64,000 nt of DNA from Candidatus Poribacteria bacterium (GTDB lineage: Bacteria; Poribacteria; WGA-4E; WGA-3G): positions 2,617,864 to 2,681,863 of the forward strand of contig OY282386.1 of the NCBI GenBank assembly GCA_958295945.1, in the 5' to 3' direction. Both the position numbers and the translations under genes were made by a program. The notes under the pieces were generated by a model. The model made no database searches and was not told the origin of the DNA. It was given only the letters and a program-made list of their open reading frames with translations. Shown piece by piece: positions 26,724-36,954 of the stretch (within the stretch, counting starts at the first letter, position 1; each line of letters opens with the position of its first letter).

Positions 26724-26776
26724 TAAACAGATCATTAACTTTTGAGAAACATCAGCTATAAGTTGGAGAATATTGA

Positions 26777-27796
26777 ATGGACAAAATAAAAATTGCCTTT
26801 ATTGGTTGTGGTAGAATGTCATCCCGATTACAGCAGTGCATTCCAATGATACCTGAGTTTGAATTTGTTGCTACATGTGATCTTGTAGAAAATAAGGCGA
26901 AATCAAACGCACGAAGATTTGGTGCACTACGTCACTACGCTGATTACAATGAAATGTTCAAGAATGAAGACCTATATGCCGTCGCAGTTGTCGGTAGACC
27001 GGAGGACAAACTTCATCGGGACATCGGCATTGAGTGTATGAAAAACGGATACCATATCTATACCGAGAAACCTCCAGCAACGACCGCTGCTGGTGCTAAG
27101 ATGTTAGTTGACGTGTCCAAAGAGACTGGCAAAACTGGTATGGTCGGCACAATGTGGCGGCATGCCCCTGCACATCAAATCGCAAAACGTCTGATTGACG
27201 AGGACGATTTCGGTTCTGCCTGCCAATATCATACACGGTATCTCGCACCAGGTCCACGAGTTAGCGAAGCAGGTTCTCCTTTCGCATGGCACTTCATGCT
27301 TGATCAAGTGGTCCATCCTACAGATTGTATGCGATTCTTTATGGGGCAAGTCAGTGAAGTATACGCTATTGGCGCAATTGATGCACCATCCAGTAATGTG
27401 TCAATATCTGTTAACCTAAAATATGAGAATGGTGGAATCGGCACAATGACACTCGGTACCGGTCCCGTCTTGGAAGCTATGGTTTTTATCAAAGGCACTA
27501 ACAATCAAGCAATTCAGGTGTTTGAAACAATGAAACTAAAACGATATCGAGTCCCAACTTGGCTCGGAGCAGGTGGTGGTTATATTGATACTCCGACAGA
27601 AGAGTGGAATATAAATACTGCTTTTCACGGTATCAGTAGACCCGGGTACCTTGAAGAGATGCAACATTGGGCACAATCCTTAAAAGTAGGTACACAACCA
27701 CACTCAAGCCTTGAAGATGCATATCAGAACCTGCGCGTTTTGGAAGCCATAAGTCAAAGTGTAGAAACTGGAGAGAAAGTATCCATCTCCGAATAG
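26777..27796 (+). CDS. Gfo/Idh/MocA-family oxidoreductase, copy B
   Basis: A 339-residue paralog of the preceding dehydrogenase. It has the Rossmann start IKIAFIGCGRMSSRLQQC (Arg in place of the second Gly seen in copy A), the same EKP motif and the same WHFMLDQVVHPTDCMRFF block. By eye, about 7 base changes separate the two copies over 884 bases, but about 19 in the first 125 bases. That pattern points to gene conversion or recombination after an older duplication. A TTGGAGAAT precedes the ATG in both copies. Confidence 0.88.
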   Translation: MDKIKIAFIGCGRMSSRLQQCIPMIPEFEFVATCDLVENKAKSNARRFGALRHYADYNEMFKNEDLYAVAVVGRPEDKLHRDIGIECMKNGYHIYTEKPPATTAAGAKMLVDVSKETGKTGMVGTMWRHAPAHQIAKRLIDEDDFGSACQYHTRYLAPGPRVSEAGSPFAWHFMLDQVVHPTDCMRFFMGQVSEVYAIGAIDAPSSNVSISVNLKYENGGIGTMTLGTGPVLEAMVFIKGTNNQAIQVFETMKLKRYRVPTWLGAGGGYIDTPTEEWNINTAFHGISRPGYLEEMQHWAQSLKVGTQPHSSLEDAYQNLRVLEAISQSVETGEKVSISE

Positions 27797-27863
27797 AGGA
27801 TTTTACTATAAAATTGATAAGTGCGCTTGCACAACGCACTTATCAAGTCCAGCATTGATATAC

Positions 27864-30800
27864 CTATTCAACCTTTGGCAGGGTGGGAAGAGTTAAGCGG
27901 GGACGATCACCGAAATCGGGGAGTTCAGGTGGGTTTTCTTCCATCTCTTGGAGGAGAATTTCAATAGCTTTGTCAAGTTGTGGATCATCATCTGTCATAT
28001 AATCCTGTGGTTGATAATCCACTTCAATGTCCGGGTCAGTACCGTAGTTTTCTACACTCCAACCCACATCAACAAACCAGAAAGAGTACTCCGGTTGAGT
28101 TGTTCTGCCGCCATCCACAAAACCTTGATGGGGTGAAATACCGATGACACCACCCCACGTACGTTTTCCGATTAATTTGCCTAACTTCATTAACTTGAAG
28201 CAATGGGAGAAAATGTCCCCATCAGAACCCGCATTTTCATTGGTAACTGTGATCATCGGACCTAACACTGAAGCGGTAGGATATGGATTAGGCGTACCCC
28301 ATCGTGGAATAGCATATCCAATACGATGGCGAGACAACTTTTCTAAAATAAGTTGCGATACATTTCCACCCCCGTTGTAGCGAACATCAATGAGGAGGGC
28401 AGGATAACTCACCTCAGCAAGATAGCCTCGATGGAATTCAGCATAGCCGCGACTACCCATATCTGGAATATGAACGTACCCCACTTTTCCATCCGTTTTT
28501 TCGTGCACATATTTCCGATTCTGTGCTACCCATTCACGGTACCGTAGATCCCCTTCACCACCAAGCGTTTTGAGCGTGACAACCCGTTTCTCGCCATCAC
28601 TGGCATTTTTGAATGTGGTTTGCACCTCTTGTCCACCAAGGTTGACTAACAATTCACCTGGGGACACACTCTGACTGAGTTGCTGTCCACCTATAGATAG
28701 AAGGATATCACCCTCTTGGACGTTGATACCGGGGGCATTGAGTGGTGAATCTCTGCGTTCATTCCATGTATCACCTCGAACAATGTGTGTAATGCGGTAT
28801 CCGTTGTTTTCTGCATCGTAGACAAAATCAGCACCGAGGAAGCCTTGTCCATAGTTTGGTGAACTACGGTAATCCCCACCAGATTCATACGCGTGTGATG
28901 TTCCGAGTTCTCCTTGCATTTCCCACATAAGGTCAGAAAATTCACCACGCGTTGCAATTCGATCCAGTAGTGGTAGATAACGTTGATACACATTTTCCCA
29001 ATCAACGTCGGACATATCCTCAGTCCAGAAATAATCACGTTGAAGTCTCCACGCTTCCCGATACATTTGCTTCCATTCGGCAGTAGGAATGACAGATGGT
29101 CGGATGCGGTTTAAGTCTATCCACCCTGTGTGTCTATTAGAACCACCTTTGCTATCCTTTTGACCATCATCAACTTTTTTGCCAGCCTTCACCACACGCA
29201 ACTTATTCCCTGTGCGGTATAGAAGGGATTTATTATCTGCCGAAAGTGTGAATGAAGCAATATCTGAAACAAGCACCTCTTTTTTCTGTTCTTTGAAATC
29301 ATAGGCGTGTAGTTTTCCTTTATCACGTTGTTCATCTTTGCCAGGAACATTAGTCGCATGCTGTACAGGATAGGTGGTGAAGATTGCTTTCCCCTCAACA
29401 CCGTCAATCTGTCCGTAGCGTCCATGTGAATACGGAAATGCAACAACACGTTCTTCAATACCATCTAACTCAATATTGATGGGTTTTTTCTTTTTCTCGT
29501 CCTCTTTCTCTTTAGATTTGTCCTCTTTTTCATCAGTTTTTTCTTCTGAATCCTCATCACCATTTTCCTTCTTTTCTTTATCCTTATCTTCTTCAGGTGC
29601 TGGTGTTGCTGGAATAAATGGGTTCGGTAATTCCTTTTGCAATGTCACCAACAGTGGTCGGGTTGCAATAGGAAAACTCAGTTCAAATTGTAATGCATCA
29701 CCGACAGGATCAAATTCGCGATGAGATAAGAAGTAGAGGTATTTTCCATCAGGATCCCACGCAGGTGCGAAATCTCTGAATTCTGGTTTAGTTATATAAG
29801 CTGTTTCTCCCGTTTCTACATTACAAAGTTTTATTGATGATGTTGTTTCAGTCACAGGGTAACTATAGGCGATCCACTTTCCATCAGGTGACCAAGTTGC
29901 GCCTCCTATTCGTCCGTATTCGCTCTTATCAAGCACTCGCATTTCTGGAGTTTCAAGTTCAATATGCAGGAGTTCAAAACGTTGGTTGACGATGAGGAGT
30001 TGGTCTTTTAAATCATCACCCTTAGGACATACGGTGAGTTGTCTGACATGTCCTATATCAAGTTCGTCAAGTCTACGGACTTCAGCACTGCCATCGCATG
30101 TATGGATTTCTAAGGCTTCTTCACCACCCGCATCGGAAAGAGTAATGACGCGTTTCCCATCGTTCAGCCATCGTGGTACTCTGTATCGTGTTCCGTTGCG
30201 GTCTCCATGTTGGAGAACAGCACCATCCCAATTTGCCATCGTAAAAAGTTTGCCACGGGAAGTCAGTGCAATAGATCTACCGTCGGCAGATGGCATAGAA
30301 TCTTGTAAATATTGGGAGGCACTAACGAATTTGCGTTGACGTTGGATGCGTGGACTTCTAAACTCTACATCAACTTGGTTATTTGTATCGTTATCTATAT
30401 CGTAGACCCATAAATCAGCCCCCGCATGATAGACAATACGCGTGCCATCTGTTTGCGCGGATCGGCAGTAATAGGTTTCCTGATGGGTGTGACGTTGCAT
30501 ATCTTCCCCATTAGTATGGCAGGAATATATGTTTCCAACGCCTTCGTGGTCCGATATAAAGAAGATGCGGTCACCAATCCACATTGGGGTGGTAAAATTG
30601 CTTTCCACTGGTGTGAAAGGATCGAATTGTCCGTCACCGTTTTCGTCAATCCAGAGTTGTCCAGCTGTGCCACCACGATACCGTTTCCATCGTGCGGGTT
30701 CTCGAGTCAACTTACCGAGTATAACCCCGCCATCGTTACCGAATGCAATGTGGTTAGCAGGACCGTAAGGAAGACGTTGCGGTTCACCACCTTCAGGGGA

Positions 30801-31148
30801 AATGCTCCATATCCATGCGCCAAATGCTGAACCTGCGCCGCTGGAATATAGGATATTTTCTCCGTCTGCATCCCATCCGACTATACTGGCGTTACTACCT
30901 TGATAAGTGAGTCTTTTTGCTTCACCACCGAGAGATGGCATGATATATACTTCTGTTGGACCCTCCTCACGACCTGCAAAAGCGAGATGTTCACCGTCTG
31001 GTGATAATTGAGGGGAACCTGTGGCACCGAGGTTTGATGTTAACCTTCGGGCAACACCGCCGTTGATTGGGACTGTCCATAAGTCATCTTCACAAACAAA
31101 AACAACGGTTTCATTAGAAATAGTTGGGAATCGATAGTATCCTGACAT
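27864..31148 (-). CDS. Tricorn-type S41 protease with beta-propeller and PDZ domains
   Basis: A 1094-residue protein with the tricorn layout. N-terminal WD40-like beta-propeller repeats (SPQLSPDGEHLAFAGREEG) run to about residue 510. Then come a very charged Lys/Glu stretch (about 520-560), a second propeller part, a PDZ domain near 800, and the S41 catalytic core. Ser-His of GELGTSHAYE falls near residue 748 and the nucleophile in NENAGSDGD near 970. VENYGTDPD near 1020 supplies the acidic residue. These match the known tricorn positions of about 745, 965 and 1023. Tricorn cuts peptides released by the proteasome in archaea. No signal peptide, so cytosolic. A Pup-proteasome locus lies 17 kb away. 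Confidence 0.9.
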   Translation of the reverse strand: MSGYYRFPTISNETVVFVCEDDLWTVPINGGVARRLTSNLGATGSPQLSPDGEHLAFAGREEGPTEVYIMPSLGGEAKRLTYQGSNASIVGWDADGENILYSSGAGSAFGAWIWSISPEGGEPQRLPYGPANHIAFGNDGGVILGKLTREPARWKRYRGGTAGQLWIDENGDGQFDPFTPVESNFTTPMWIGDRIFFISDHEGVGNIYSCHTNGEDMQRHTHQETYYCRSAQTDGTRIVYHAGADLWVYDIDNDTNNQVDVEFRSPRIQRQRKFVSASQYLQDSMPSADGRSIALTSRGKLFTMANWDGAVLQHGDRNGTRYRVPRWLNDGKRVITLSDAGGEEALEIHTCDGSAEVRRLDELDIGHVRQLTVCPKGDDLKDQLLIVNQRFELLHIELETPEMRVLDKSEYGRIGGATWSPDGKWIAYSYPVTETTSSIKLCNVETGETAYITKPEFRDFAPAWDPDGKYLYFLSHREFDPVGDALQFELSFPIATRPLLVTLQKELPNPFIPATPAPEEDKDKEKKENGDEDSEEKTDEKEDKSKEKEDEKKKKPINIELDGIEERVVAFPYSHGRYGQIDGVEGKAIFTTYPVQHATNVPGKDEQRDKGKLHAYDFKEQKKEVLVSDIASFTLSADNKSLLYRTGNKLRVVKAGKKVDDGQKDSKGGSNRHTGWIDLNRIRPSVIPTAEWKQMYREAWRLQRDYFWTEDMSDVDWENVYQRYLPLLDRIATRGEFSDLMWEMQGELGTSHAYESGGDYRSSPNYGQGFLGADFVYDAENNGYRITHIVRGDTWNERRDSPLNAPGINVQEGDILLSIGGQQLSQSVSPGELLVNLGGQEVQTTFKNASDGEKRVVTLKTLGGEGDLRYREWVAQNRKYVHEKTDGKVGYVHIPDMGSRGYAEFHRGYLAEVSYPALLIDVRYNGGGNVSQLILEKLSRHRIGYAIPRWGTPNPYPTASVLGPMITVTNENAGSDGDIFSHCFKLMKLGKLIGKRTWGGVIGISPHQGFVDGGRTTQPEYSFWFVDVGWSVENYGTDPDIEVDYQPQDYMTDDDPQLDKAIEILLQEMEENPPELPDFGDRPRLTLPTLPKVE

Positions 31149-31197
31149 TCACACCTCCAGATGTGGAATTATAATAGATAAAAGATAATATTTGATA

Positions 31198-31312
31198 GGC
31201 GAGGTCCAATCACACCGTAGTGGATGGACATAACTATACATAGTTTACCACCAGCGATGGGTCCTCGCCCTAACAGATTTCACGGTAAGGTGATGTACCT
31301 GCTTACCTTACC
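31198..31312. repeat. Two nested hairpins between the PPC protein and tricorn genes
   Basis: GGCGAGG at 31198-31204 pairs with CCTCGCC at 31263-31269, related to the GGCGAGG repeat family of this window. A second hairpin pairs GGTAAGGT (31284-31291) with ACCTTACC (31305-31312), followed by a short T run. The second may end transcription of the 31346-34339 gene on the minus strand only weakly. Confidence 0.5.
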
Positions 31313-31345
31313 ATTTTATAGTATATGCGAAATAGCGGAGTATTC

Positions 31346-34339
31346 TTAATTATCGTCTAATTTTGCCTGTTCGTCAGAATCTGGTGGATCTCCGAGCCAG
31401 AGTTCAACAGCAGGACTACTTGCAATGCGACGGTTTCCTACAGAAGCGTTAATAACAAAGGTATAAGGTCTTTCCTGTTTGTTTCCGATGAATGGGTTAC
31501 GTCTTAATTCATCTCTTCCACTGGTAACAATGTTGGGAACAAGTGTTATTGTTGCTTCGGATGTCCCTCTGCGGAGGACAGTTGTTTCTCGTTGGAGTCT
31601 CACGCCAAACGGCAAACCTGCCACAGTTAGGTTCATGTTTTGTCGATTGCCTCTGCGTCGATCAACCTTTACGGTAATATCAACGGGACCATCTGGTGTT
31701 ACCACTACCTCACTGGGTGTAGCCGAAACGATGATGGGGGATGACTCCGTCACACTAACGACAATGCTCTGGCGTTGTACAGTCTGATCATTATTCCGTA
31801 TCCGATACACCTCAATCGGTGTAGCCGCACGACGTATCTGATATCCAGAACTAGTTGTGACATTACCGACAACCTGAACAACGCTATGTGCTAATTCAGC
31901 GTCAGGTGCAGCAGTAAGCGTGAGAAAACCTTCGTTGTTTCCACCTTCTGAAAGAATAGAACTCTTGCTTGCGGTGATACCCGGTGGTAGGTTTTCAACA
32001 GAGAGTAATATCGGTTCGGTAAATCCAACACGACGAAGCAATGTGACTTCCATCAAAACTGTCCCACCTCGACCGATGTTGGGATTGTCCGGTGTAACAG
32101 ATAAAGCAAAGTCTGGCACTGTTGGACGGATGTCTAAGTGATAAACATAACCGTCGCCACCTTTACCGGCGATATCTTCAACGCGGAGGGCATATTCACC
32201 AGGACGTGCAAAACTATAATCAATAATTGCGTTCCGTCTACCACCTCTACCAGCATTATTTCTCAGTACACGACCTTCATCATTCAACAAGGTCAGAGAA
32301 GGACTTAGGGGTGAATTCAGTTTCTCTGCAGATAAATCAATGGAATACCCACCGATATCAGCGAAAAATCCCCACGGACCATATCCGTTTGTTACCTTAA
32401 CAAGGATTTTGTTTCTACCTTTTTTCACTGGCAGCTCTATGACATCATCGCCTCGATTCAGCGGGCGATGCACATATTTGCTAAAGATAAGTTTATCGTT
32501 CACCCAGATTTTGATCGTGTCGTCTGATCCGAGAGAAAGGATGTATTTTTGGTCTTTTTCAGACTGGAAGTAGGTCAAAGCATAGCCTGTAACATCATCT
32601 TCGGGGACACTTGAGAAGACATTTTCGCCTCTGCTATTGGTCCTATACCATTTTATTCTACGTCCCTCTTTCCCAATATATTCTTTTTTTAGATCTATTT
32701 CAACCTCAGGAGGATAGACGGTCTCATATCCTTTTTCGTCGGTATTGTCAAAGGGATGGATGACCCACCATGGACCAAGACGTGATCCCTCTAAAATGGT
32801 AAAGCGGTAATAGTCCACCTCTCCCGGTGTTGAGATACGACCACTTATTGCCCCGGGGGTTGAGAGGGGTTGTGCGCTCTCAATCCGTTTTGCGATTAGC
32901 TGCCCCATACGGACGACTTCTTCAGCAATAAATGCGATAATACGATCACGCTCCGTGTCTGTAATATCAGCGTTTTCTTTCGCTGCCATACGCGTGATGG
33001 TTGTTTCCCATTGTTCAGAAGTAAGCGCGCGGTTATCTGGTGAGCGAAGTTCATGACATGCTGTGCATTTGGTCTGGAAAAGTATTGCAGACTCAGCATT
33101 TTTTGCATGTTCATCGTTTTCTTCAGCAGATGCTGTGTTGTTTACAGCGGTTTCTATAGAACGTTCAATATCTTCAGAGAATTCGTTTGCGATAAACGGG
33201 AAGATTCCATAAGGCGTGCGGATTAACGTAACCCCAGGTTGTTGATTTCTCGGAAGTTTTACTTCCAATTCAGTTTCAGGTAGATTTTCACCACCAATAG
33301 TGGTTTTAATTACGTTCCCGATTTTACCACCTGTCGGGTAAATATATGTGTTGTAAGGGACAACACCTATTGTTATTCTGTAGACAGAATCTGGATTTCC
33401 ACGATAAAGCAAGTCTCGGATGCGGAGGTAATAAGTACCATCATCTGGTAACGCATAGTCAATAAGCGGATCAAGACTGTAAAATCCGTTGCTGCGTATA
33501 AGTTCTTTTCCTTGTGCATCAAAGAGAGTGATCGTCGGATTGAAGAATTGCTGGCTGATGTTATTATATCTATAGGCTTTCACATTGAAGACACAACGTT
33601 CACCTTTTAATCCTTCAAAACTGAAGTAATCTTCATCACCACCTGAACTGATGACACCGTTGACGATGATAGGCAATTCTAAGAAAGTAGCAGCTTCCAT
33701 TTGGTTATTAGATTCTGTTTCAACTGTGTCTTCTACATCAGTAATTTCAAAGGGCCAGGCAGTAGATGCACCATTCTTACCTACAATACGAATCTCGCGT
33801 ACACCAATTTGGGCATCTGCGGCAATATCTAATTCAGCAGTCATACCACCAGTAGCCTTTGCAGCGGACTTCAGGTAGTGTGCAATTTTCGTCTGGTCGT
33901 CTTCACCGATTTCTGCTCCTTTATCCCGTACCATGCGTTTGACAACAGCTTCCCACTGTGTTCCTGTCATGGAACGGTTACTTGGAGAACGCAATTCATG
34001 ACACTGTCCGCAATTCGCTTCAAAAACAGGTTTATGGGTTTCATCAACTTCACCACCACCGACGTTCAGTATACCTTTGATGCCAGGATCGCCTTCAACG
34101 ATAAGGGTATGTGCACCGTCAAGATCGGAACCTTGTATTTTTACTTCAACCTTTTTTCCAACTTGTGCACCCGCGGGAAAGAGAGAATTGAGACGTGGCG
34201 TAGCTTGTGCAAAGAGTGAAATTGGTGTATACATCAAAAGAAGAATACACACAAGCGGAATATATTTTAAACCCCACCTTGATAGTAAATCGAGGCGTTG
34301 ATTTGAATATGAGTATTTACTTTTATTATTGACACGCAT
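31346..34339 (-). CDS. Large exported PPC-domain protein with two cytochrome-c-like CxxCH motifs
   Basis: A 997-residue exported protein. A long basic N-terminus leads to a hydrophobic signal (residues 26-44, before AQATPRL). An IPT/TIG-like start (LNSLFPAGAQVG) follows. The first heme-type motif is C110-GQ-C-H114 with ELRSPSNRSM after it. A PPC-like domain (about 205-330) has DEDYFSFEGLKGERCVF. The second motif is C425-TA-C-H429 with ELRSPDNRAL. More PPC-like and Ig-like beta domains run to the end. Each CxxCH is followed by a similar 45-residue helix region (QWE-x4-RM). Likely covalent heme in the periplasm. Overall role unknown; similar multidomain proteins occur in Planctomycetes-like bacteria. 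Confidence 0.75.
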   Translation of the reverse strand: MRVNNKSKYSYSNQRLDLLSRWGLKYIPLVCILLLMYTPISLFAQATPRLNSLFPAGAQVGKKVEVKIQGSDLDGAHTLIVEGDPGIKGILNVGGGEVDETHKPVFEANCGQCHELRSPSNRSMTGTQWEAVVKRMVRDKGAEIGEDDQTKIAHYLKSAAKATGGMTAELDIAADAQIGVREIRIVGKNGASTAWPFEITDVEDTVETESNNQMEAATFLELPIIVNGVISSGGDEDYFSFEGLKGERCVFNVKAYRYNNISQQFFNPTITLFDAQGKELIRSNGFYSLDPLIDYALPDDGTYYLRIRDLLYRGNPDSVYRITIGVVPYNTYIYPTGGKIGNVIKTTIGGENLPETELEVKLPRNQQPGVTLIRTPYGIFPFIANEFSEDIERSIETAVNNTASAEENDEHAKNAESAILFQTKCTACHELRSPDNRALTSEQWETTITRMAAKENADITDTERDRIIAFIAEEVVRMGQLIAKRIESAQPLSTPGAISGRISTPGEVDYYRFTILEGSRLGPWWVIHPFDNTDEKGYETVYPPEVEIDLKKEYIGKEGRRIKWYRTNSRGENVFSSVPEDDVTGYALTYFQSEKDQKYILSLGSDDTIKIWVNDKLIFSKYVHRPLNRGDDVIELPVKKGRNKILVKVTNGYGPWGFFADIGGYSIDLSAEKLNSPLSPSLTLLNDEGRVLRNNAGRGGRRNAIIDYSFARPGEYALRVEDIAGKGGDGYVYHLDIRPTVPDFALSVTPDNPNIGRGGTVLMEVTLLRRVGFTEPILLSVENLPPGITASKSSILSEGGNNEGFLTLTAAPDAELAHSVVQVVGNVTTSSGYQIRRAATPIEVYRIRNNDQTVQRQSIVVSVTESSPIIVSATPSEVVVTPDGPVDITVKVDRRRGNRQNMNLTVAGLPFGVRLQRETTVLRRGTSEATITLVPNIVTSGRDELRRNPFIGNKQERPYTFVINASVGNRRIASSPAVELWLGDPPDSDEQAKLDDN

Positions 34340-34397
34340 CGAATAGTACCTCCAAAATGAGTGGAATTAATTTACAATTCCTCCCACAATTATGACA

Positions 34398-35447
34398 TTA
34401 GAATTCGTGGGTTATTTTATTCTCTTGGATATTCCAAATTCGCACTTTTCCATCGCGGCTTCCAGCAGCAACATGTGTGCCGTCAGGACTCATCTTTACA
34501 GCATAAACAGCATCTGTAGGTTCATTGAAGGTCCTTCTGCGGTTTCCAGAAAGAATATCCCAGATAATTACAGTTGAATCTGCACTGCCGGATGCTATAA
34601 CTTCTTGGTTGTTCCATACACCACTATCTACACTATAAACAGCACCTTGATGACCATTGAATGTCCGAACAGCTGCGCCTCGTGTATTACCGTTGTTGTC
34701 TTGTGTTACTCGCCAAGCCCGGACTGTGCTATCAGCAGAACCGGAAACAATTTGTTCTGTGCGCGTTCCATAAGCAAGTGAATAAACTGCATCATCATTT
34801 CCATCAAAACTGACAAGCACCGTATAGGTTTTTGGATCCCATACTTTTAAGGTTTTGTCCTCACTTCCAGTGACGAAATAGTTTCCGTTTGGATGATAGA
34901 GGGTAGATAGCACTCTACCGACGTGCTGGGTTAGCCATTTTGCTTGGTCATCTAAAGGAATGTCATCATCAAGATTGTCTATATCAATCACTACACTGTA
35001 TTCATCCATACTTGCAGTGAGTAATTTTCCATTATTTGGACTAATGGCTATTGATTCAATGGTATCAGCGTGAATTTCAAACGTGTTGATGAGACCTTCT
35101 GTCGCAACATCCCATATACGGATTTCTCCGTTTTGTGCTGGTTGACCACCACTTGCATACAACACTTTACCATCTGTGGAAAACTGTATGCATCGGACTC
35201 TGCCGGCATGCGGTTCATAGGCGTGGGTCATTTTCTGTGTCTCTAAATCCCAGAGTTCCACCCATTGATATTTGCCAACCGCAATGGATTTACCATCTGG
35301 GGTAAATTCAAGTGCCCAGACAGGTGATAAGGTTTCCTCTTTTTCTTGTGAGAGTTCATCTGCTCGAAGGAAATTTCCAAGTAAAACAAAACCCCCCAGT
35401 ATTAATACTGTGAATAAAGAGAATGCTATATATTTGCGAATAATCAT
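34398..35447 (-). CDS. Exported WD40-repeat protein
   Basis: A 349-residue protein with an N-terminal hydrophobic anchor or signal (about 8-27) and roughly seven WD40 blades. Examples are WALEFTPDGKSIAVGKYQW, GRVRCIQFSTDGKVLYASG and VYAVKMSPDGTHVAAGSRD. Blades end with W-D dipeptides such as ELWDLETQ and IIWDILSG. It should act as a periplasmic protein-interaction platform. It lies between the PPC/CxxCH protein and the DUF1501 protein on the same strand, a grouping common for planctomycete-type export clusters, but with gaps of 58 and over 190 bases. Confidence 0.85.
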   Translation of the reverse strand: MIIRKYIAFSLFTVLILGGFVLLGNFLRADELSQEKEETLSPVWALEFTPDGKSIAVGKYQWVELWDLETQKMTHAYEPHAGRVRCIQFSTDGKVLYASGGQPAQNGEIRIWDVATEGLINTFEIHADTIESIAISPNNGKLLTASMDEYSVVIDIDNLDDDIPLDDQAKWLTQHVGRVLSTLYHPNGNYFVTGSEDKTLKVWDPKTYTVLVSFDGNDDAVYSLAYGTRTEQIVSGSADSTVRAWRVTQDNNGNTRGAAVRTFNGHQGAVYSVDSGVWNNQEVIASGSADSTVIIWDILSGNRRRTFNEPTDAVYAVKMSPDGTHVAAGSRDGKVRIWNIQENKITHEF

Positions 35448-35640
35448 GTTTACAACTCAATTAAGTTTGTAAAGGTAGGGACAGTAATGATGAGAAAATA
35501 GTAGAGGAATATAGTAGGAACCACATAAGTTACGCTACTACAAGTCAAACGAAAATGTCCCAACCTCAGTTAGCAGCAGATAGCATGAGGTTAACAACTT
35601 ACTGTTAACCTCGCGCTATGACAGATGAATGCTATACTGA

Positions 35641-36954
35641 CTAAGCCAAGACACCTCGGATTGGACGTCCGCCTCGTGAGAGGACAATTCGGACACCATC
35701 AGGCGATTCAATGCTCTGATTATAGTCAATACCGAGACTCTGATAGATTGTAGCTGACAAGTCTTCGGGTCGGACTGGTGTTTCAGCAGGTTCCATGCCG
35801 AATGGATCGGAAGCACCGATTACCTGTCCACCTTGAACACCACCACCCGCTAACATAATTGAAAATACGCGTGAGTGATGATCACGTCCACCATTTCGAT
35901 TGATGACAGGGGTTCTACCGAACTCACCCATAGCAAGAACTAATGTGCTGTCAAGCATACCGCGTTGAGACAGGTCATTGATTAGCGTTGCCATTGTCTG
36001 GTCAAATGCATTGAGTTTCCCCGGCAGTGAGGAGAAGATATTGTTATGATTATCCCAACCACCGTTACTGACAGTGACGAAGTTAACGCCTGCTTCAACG
36101 AGTCTTCTTGCAAGTAGGCAGCTTTGTCCGAAAGTGTCCCGCCGATATGCATCACGCATCTCTTTCGGTTCTTTTGAGAGATTAAATGCGGCGCGGGCAT
36201 CTTTAGAACCCATAAGGTTGTATGCAGCACTATAGAAGTTATCCATTGCTTCAACCTTCGGATTTCCTGCTTCATATTTCTTGAATGCATTGTCAACTGC
36301 TTGACGCAAGTTCTTCCGATTTTCAACGCGTTCAAAAGTAACACCTTTCGGTGGTTGTAAATCACGCACTTTGAAATTATTGCTGGCAGGGTTGCCATCC
36401 GGCGAAAACGGATCAAGCGATGCACCTAAGAATCCACCACCTGCATAAGCAACAGGTGAGGGAATAGCGATATAAGGTGGCAAAGCACTTCTTTGTTCTT
36501 TCAGTTCTGCAACGACTGAACCGTGACCAGGAACAGCAAAACCGGGTAGTGGTTGATAACCTGTGATCATATAATGTGTGCCACGTTCATGTGCAGCTTC
36601 AGGAGATGTCATTGAACGGACAATACACAGTTTATCAGCCTGTTTTGCGAGCCTCGGCATGTGTTCACTAATTTGAACACCGTTGACGTTTGTATTAATA
36701 GGTTTGAACAGACCACGTATCTCTTCAGGTGCATTAGGTTTGAGGTCCCACATATCAAGATGACTTGGACCGCCACCTAACCAGACAAGAATAACCGATT
36801 TGGCAGATGCCGGTTTAGCAGTGGGTTGTGCATCAGCCTTAAGACGAAAATAGTCTGTAAGACCTAACCCAAAAAATCCGAGGACACCAGCCTTTATAAG
36901 GTCTCTGCGATAAAAACCTTCGCAGTCTGTGCTTGTGCAGTCTCTTTGGGGCAT
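35641..36954 (-). CDS. DUF1501 protein with Tat signal
   Basis: A 437-residue member of the DUF1501 family, which has an alkaline-phosphatase/sulfatase-like fold. A twin-arginine signal YRRDLIKAGVLGFFGLG at about residues 15-31 directs folded export. Family blocks include SVILVWLGGGPSHLDMWDLK, FKPINTNVNGVQISEHMP, NFVTVSNGGWDNHNNIF, LVLAMGEFGRTPVINRNGG and GRDHHSRVFSIMLAGGGVQGG. The ATG at 36954 has AGGAG upstream; an earlier frame start at 36981 lacks a ribosome site. Proteins like this are usually paired with DUF1549/DUF1553 cytochrome-type partners; here the CxxCH protein two genes downstream may play that part. Confidence 0.88.
   Translation of the reverse strand: MPQRDCTSTDCEGFYRRDLIKAGVLGFFGLGLTDYFRLKADAQPTAKPASAKSVILVWLGGGPSHLDMWDLKPNAPEEIRGLFKPINTNVNGVQISEHMPRLAKQADKLCIVRSMTSPEAAHERGTHYMITGYQPLPGFAVPGHGSVVAELKEQRSALPPYIAIPSPVAYAGGGFLGASLDPFSPDGNPASNNFKVRDLQPPKGVTFERVENRKNLRQAVDNAFKKYEAGNPKVEAMDNFYSAAYNLMGSKDARAAFNLSKEPKEMRDAYRRDTFGQSCLLARRLVEAGVNFVTVSNGGWDNHNNIFSSLPGKLNAFDQTMATLINDLSQRGMLDSTLVLAMGEFGRTPVINRNGGRDHHSRVFSIMLAGGGVQGGQVIGASDPFGMEPAETPVRPEDLSATIYQSLGIDYNQSIESPDGVRIVLSRGGRPIRGVLA

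Noticed and set aside
29476-29724. A Ser-rich 82-residue frame opposite the tricorn linker
   Set aside because: It is the complement of the Lys/Glu-rich codons of the tricorn linker, which read as Ser and Phe.
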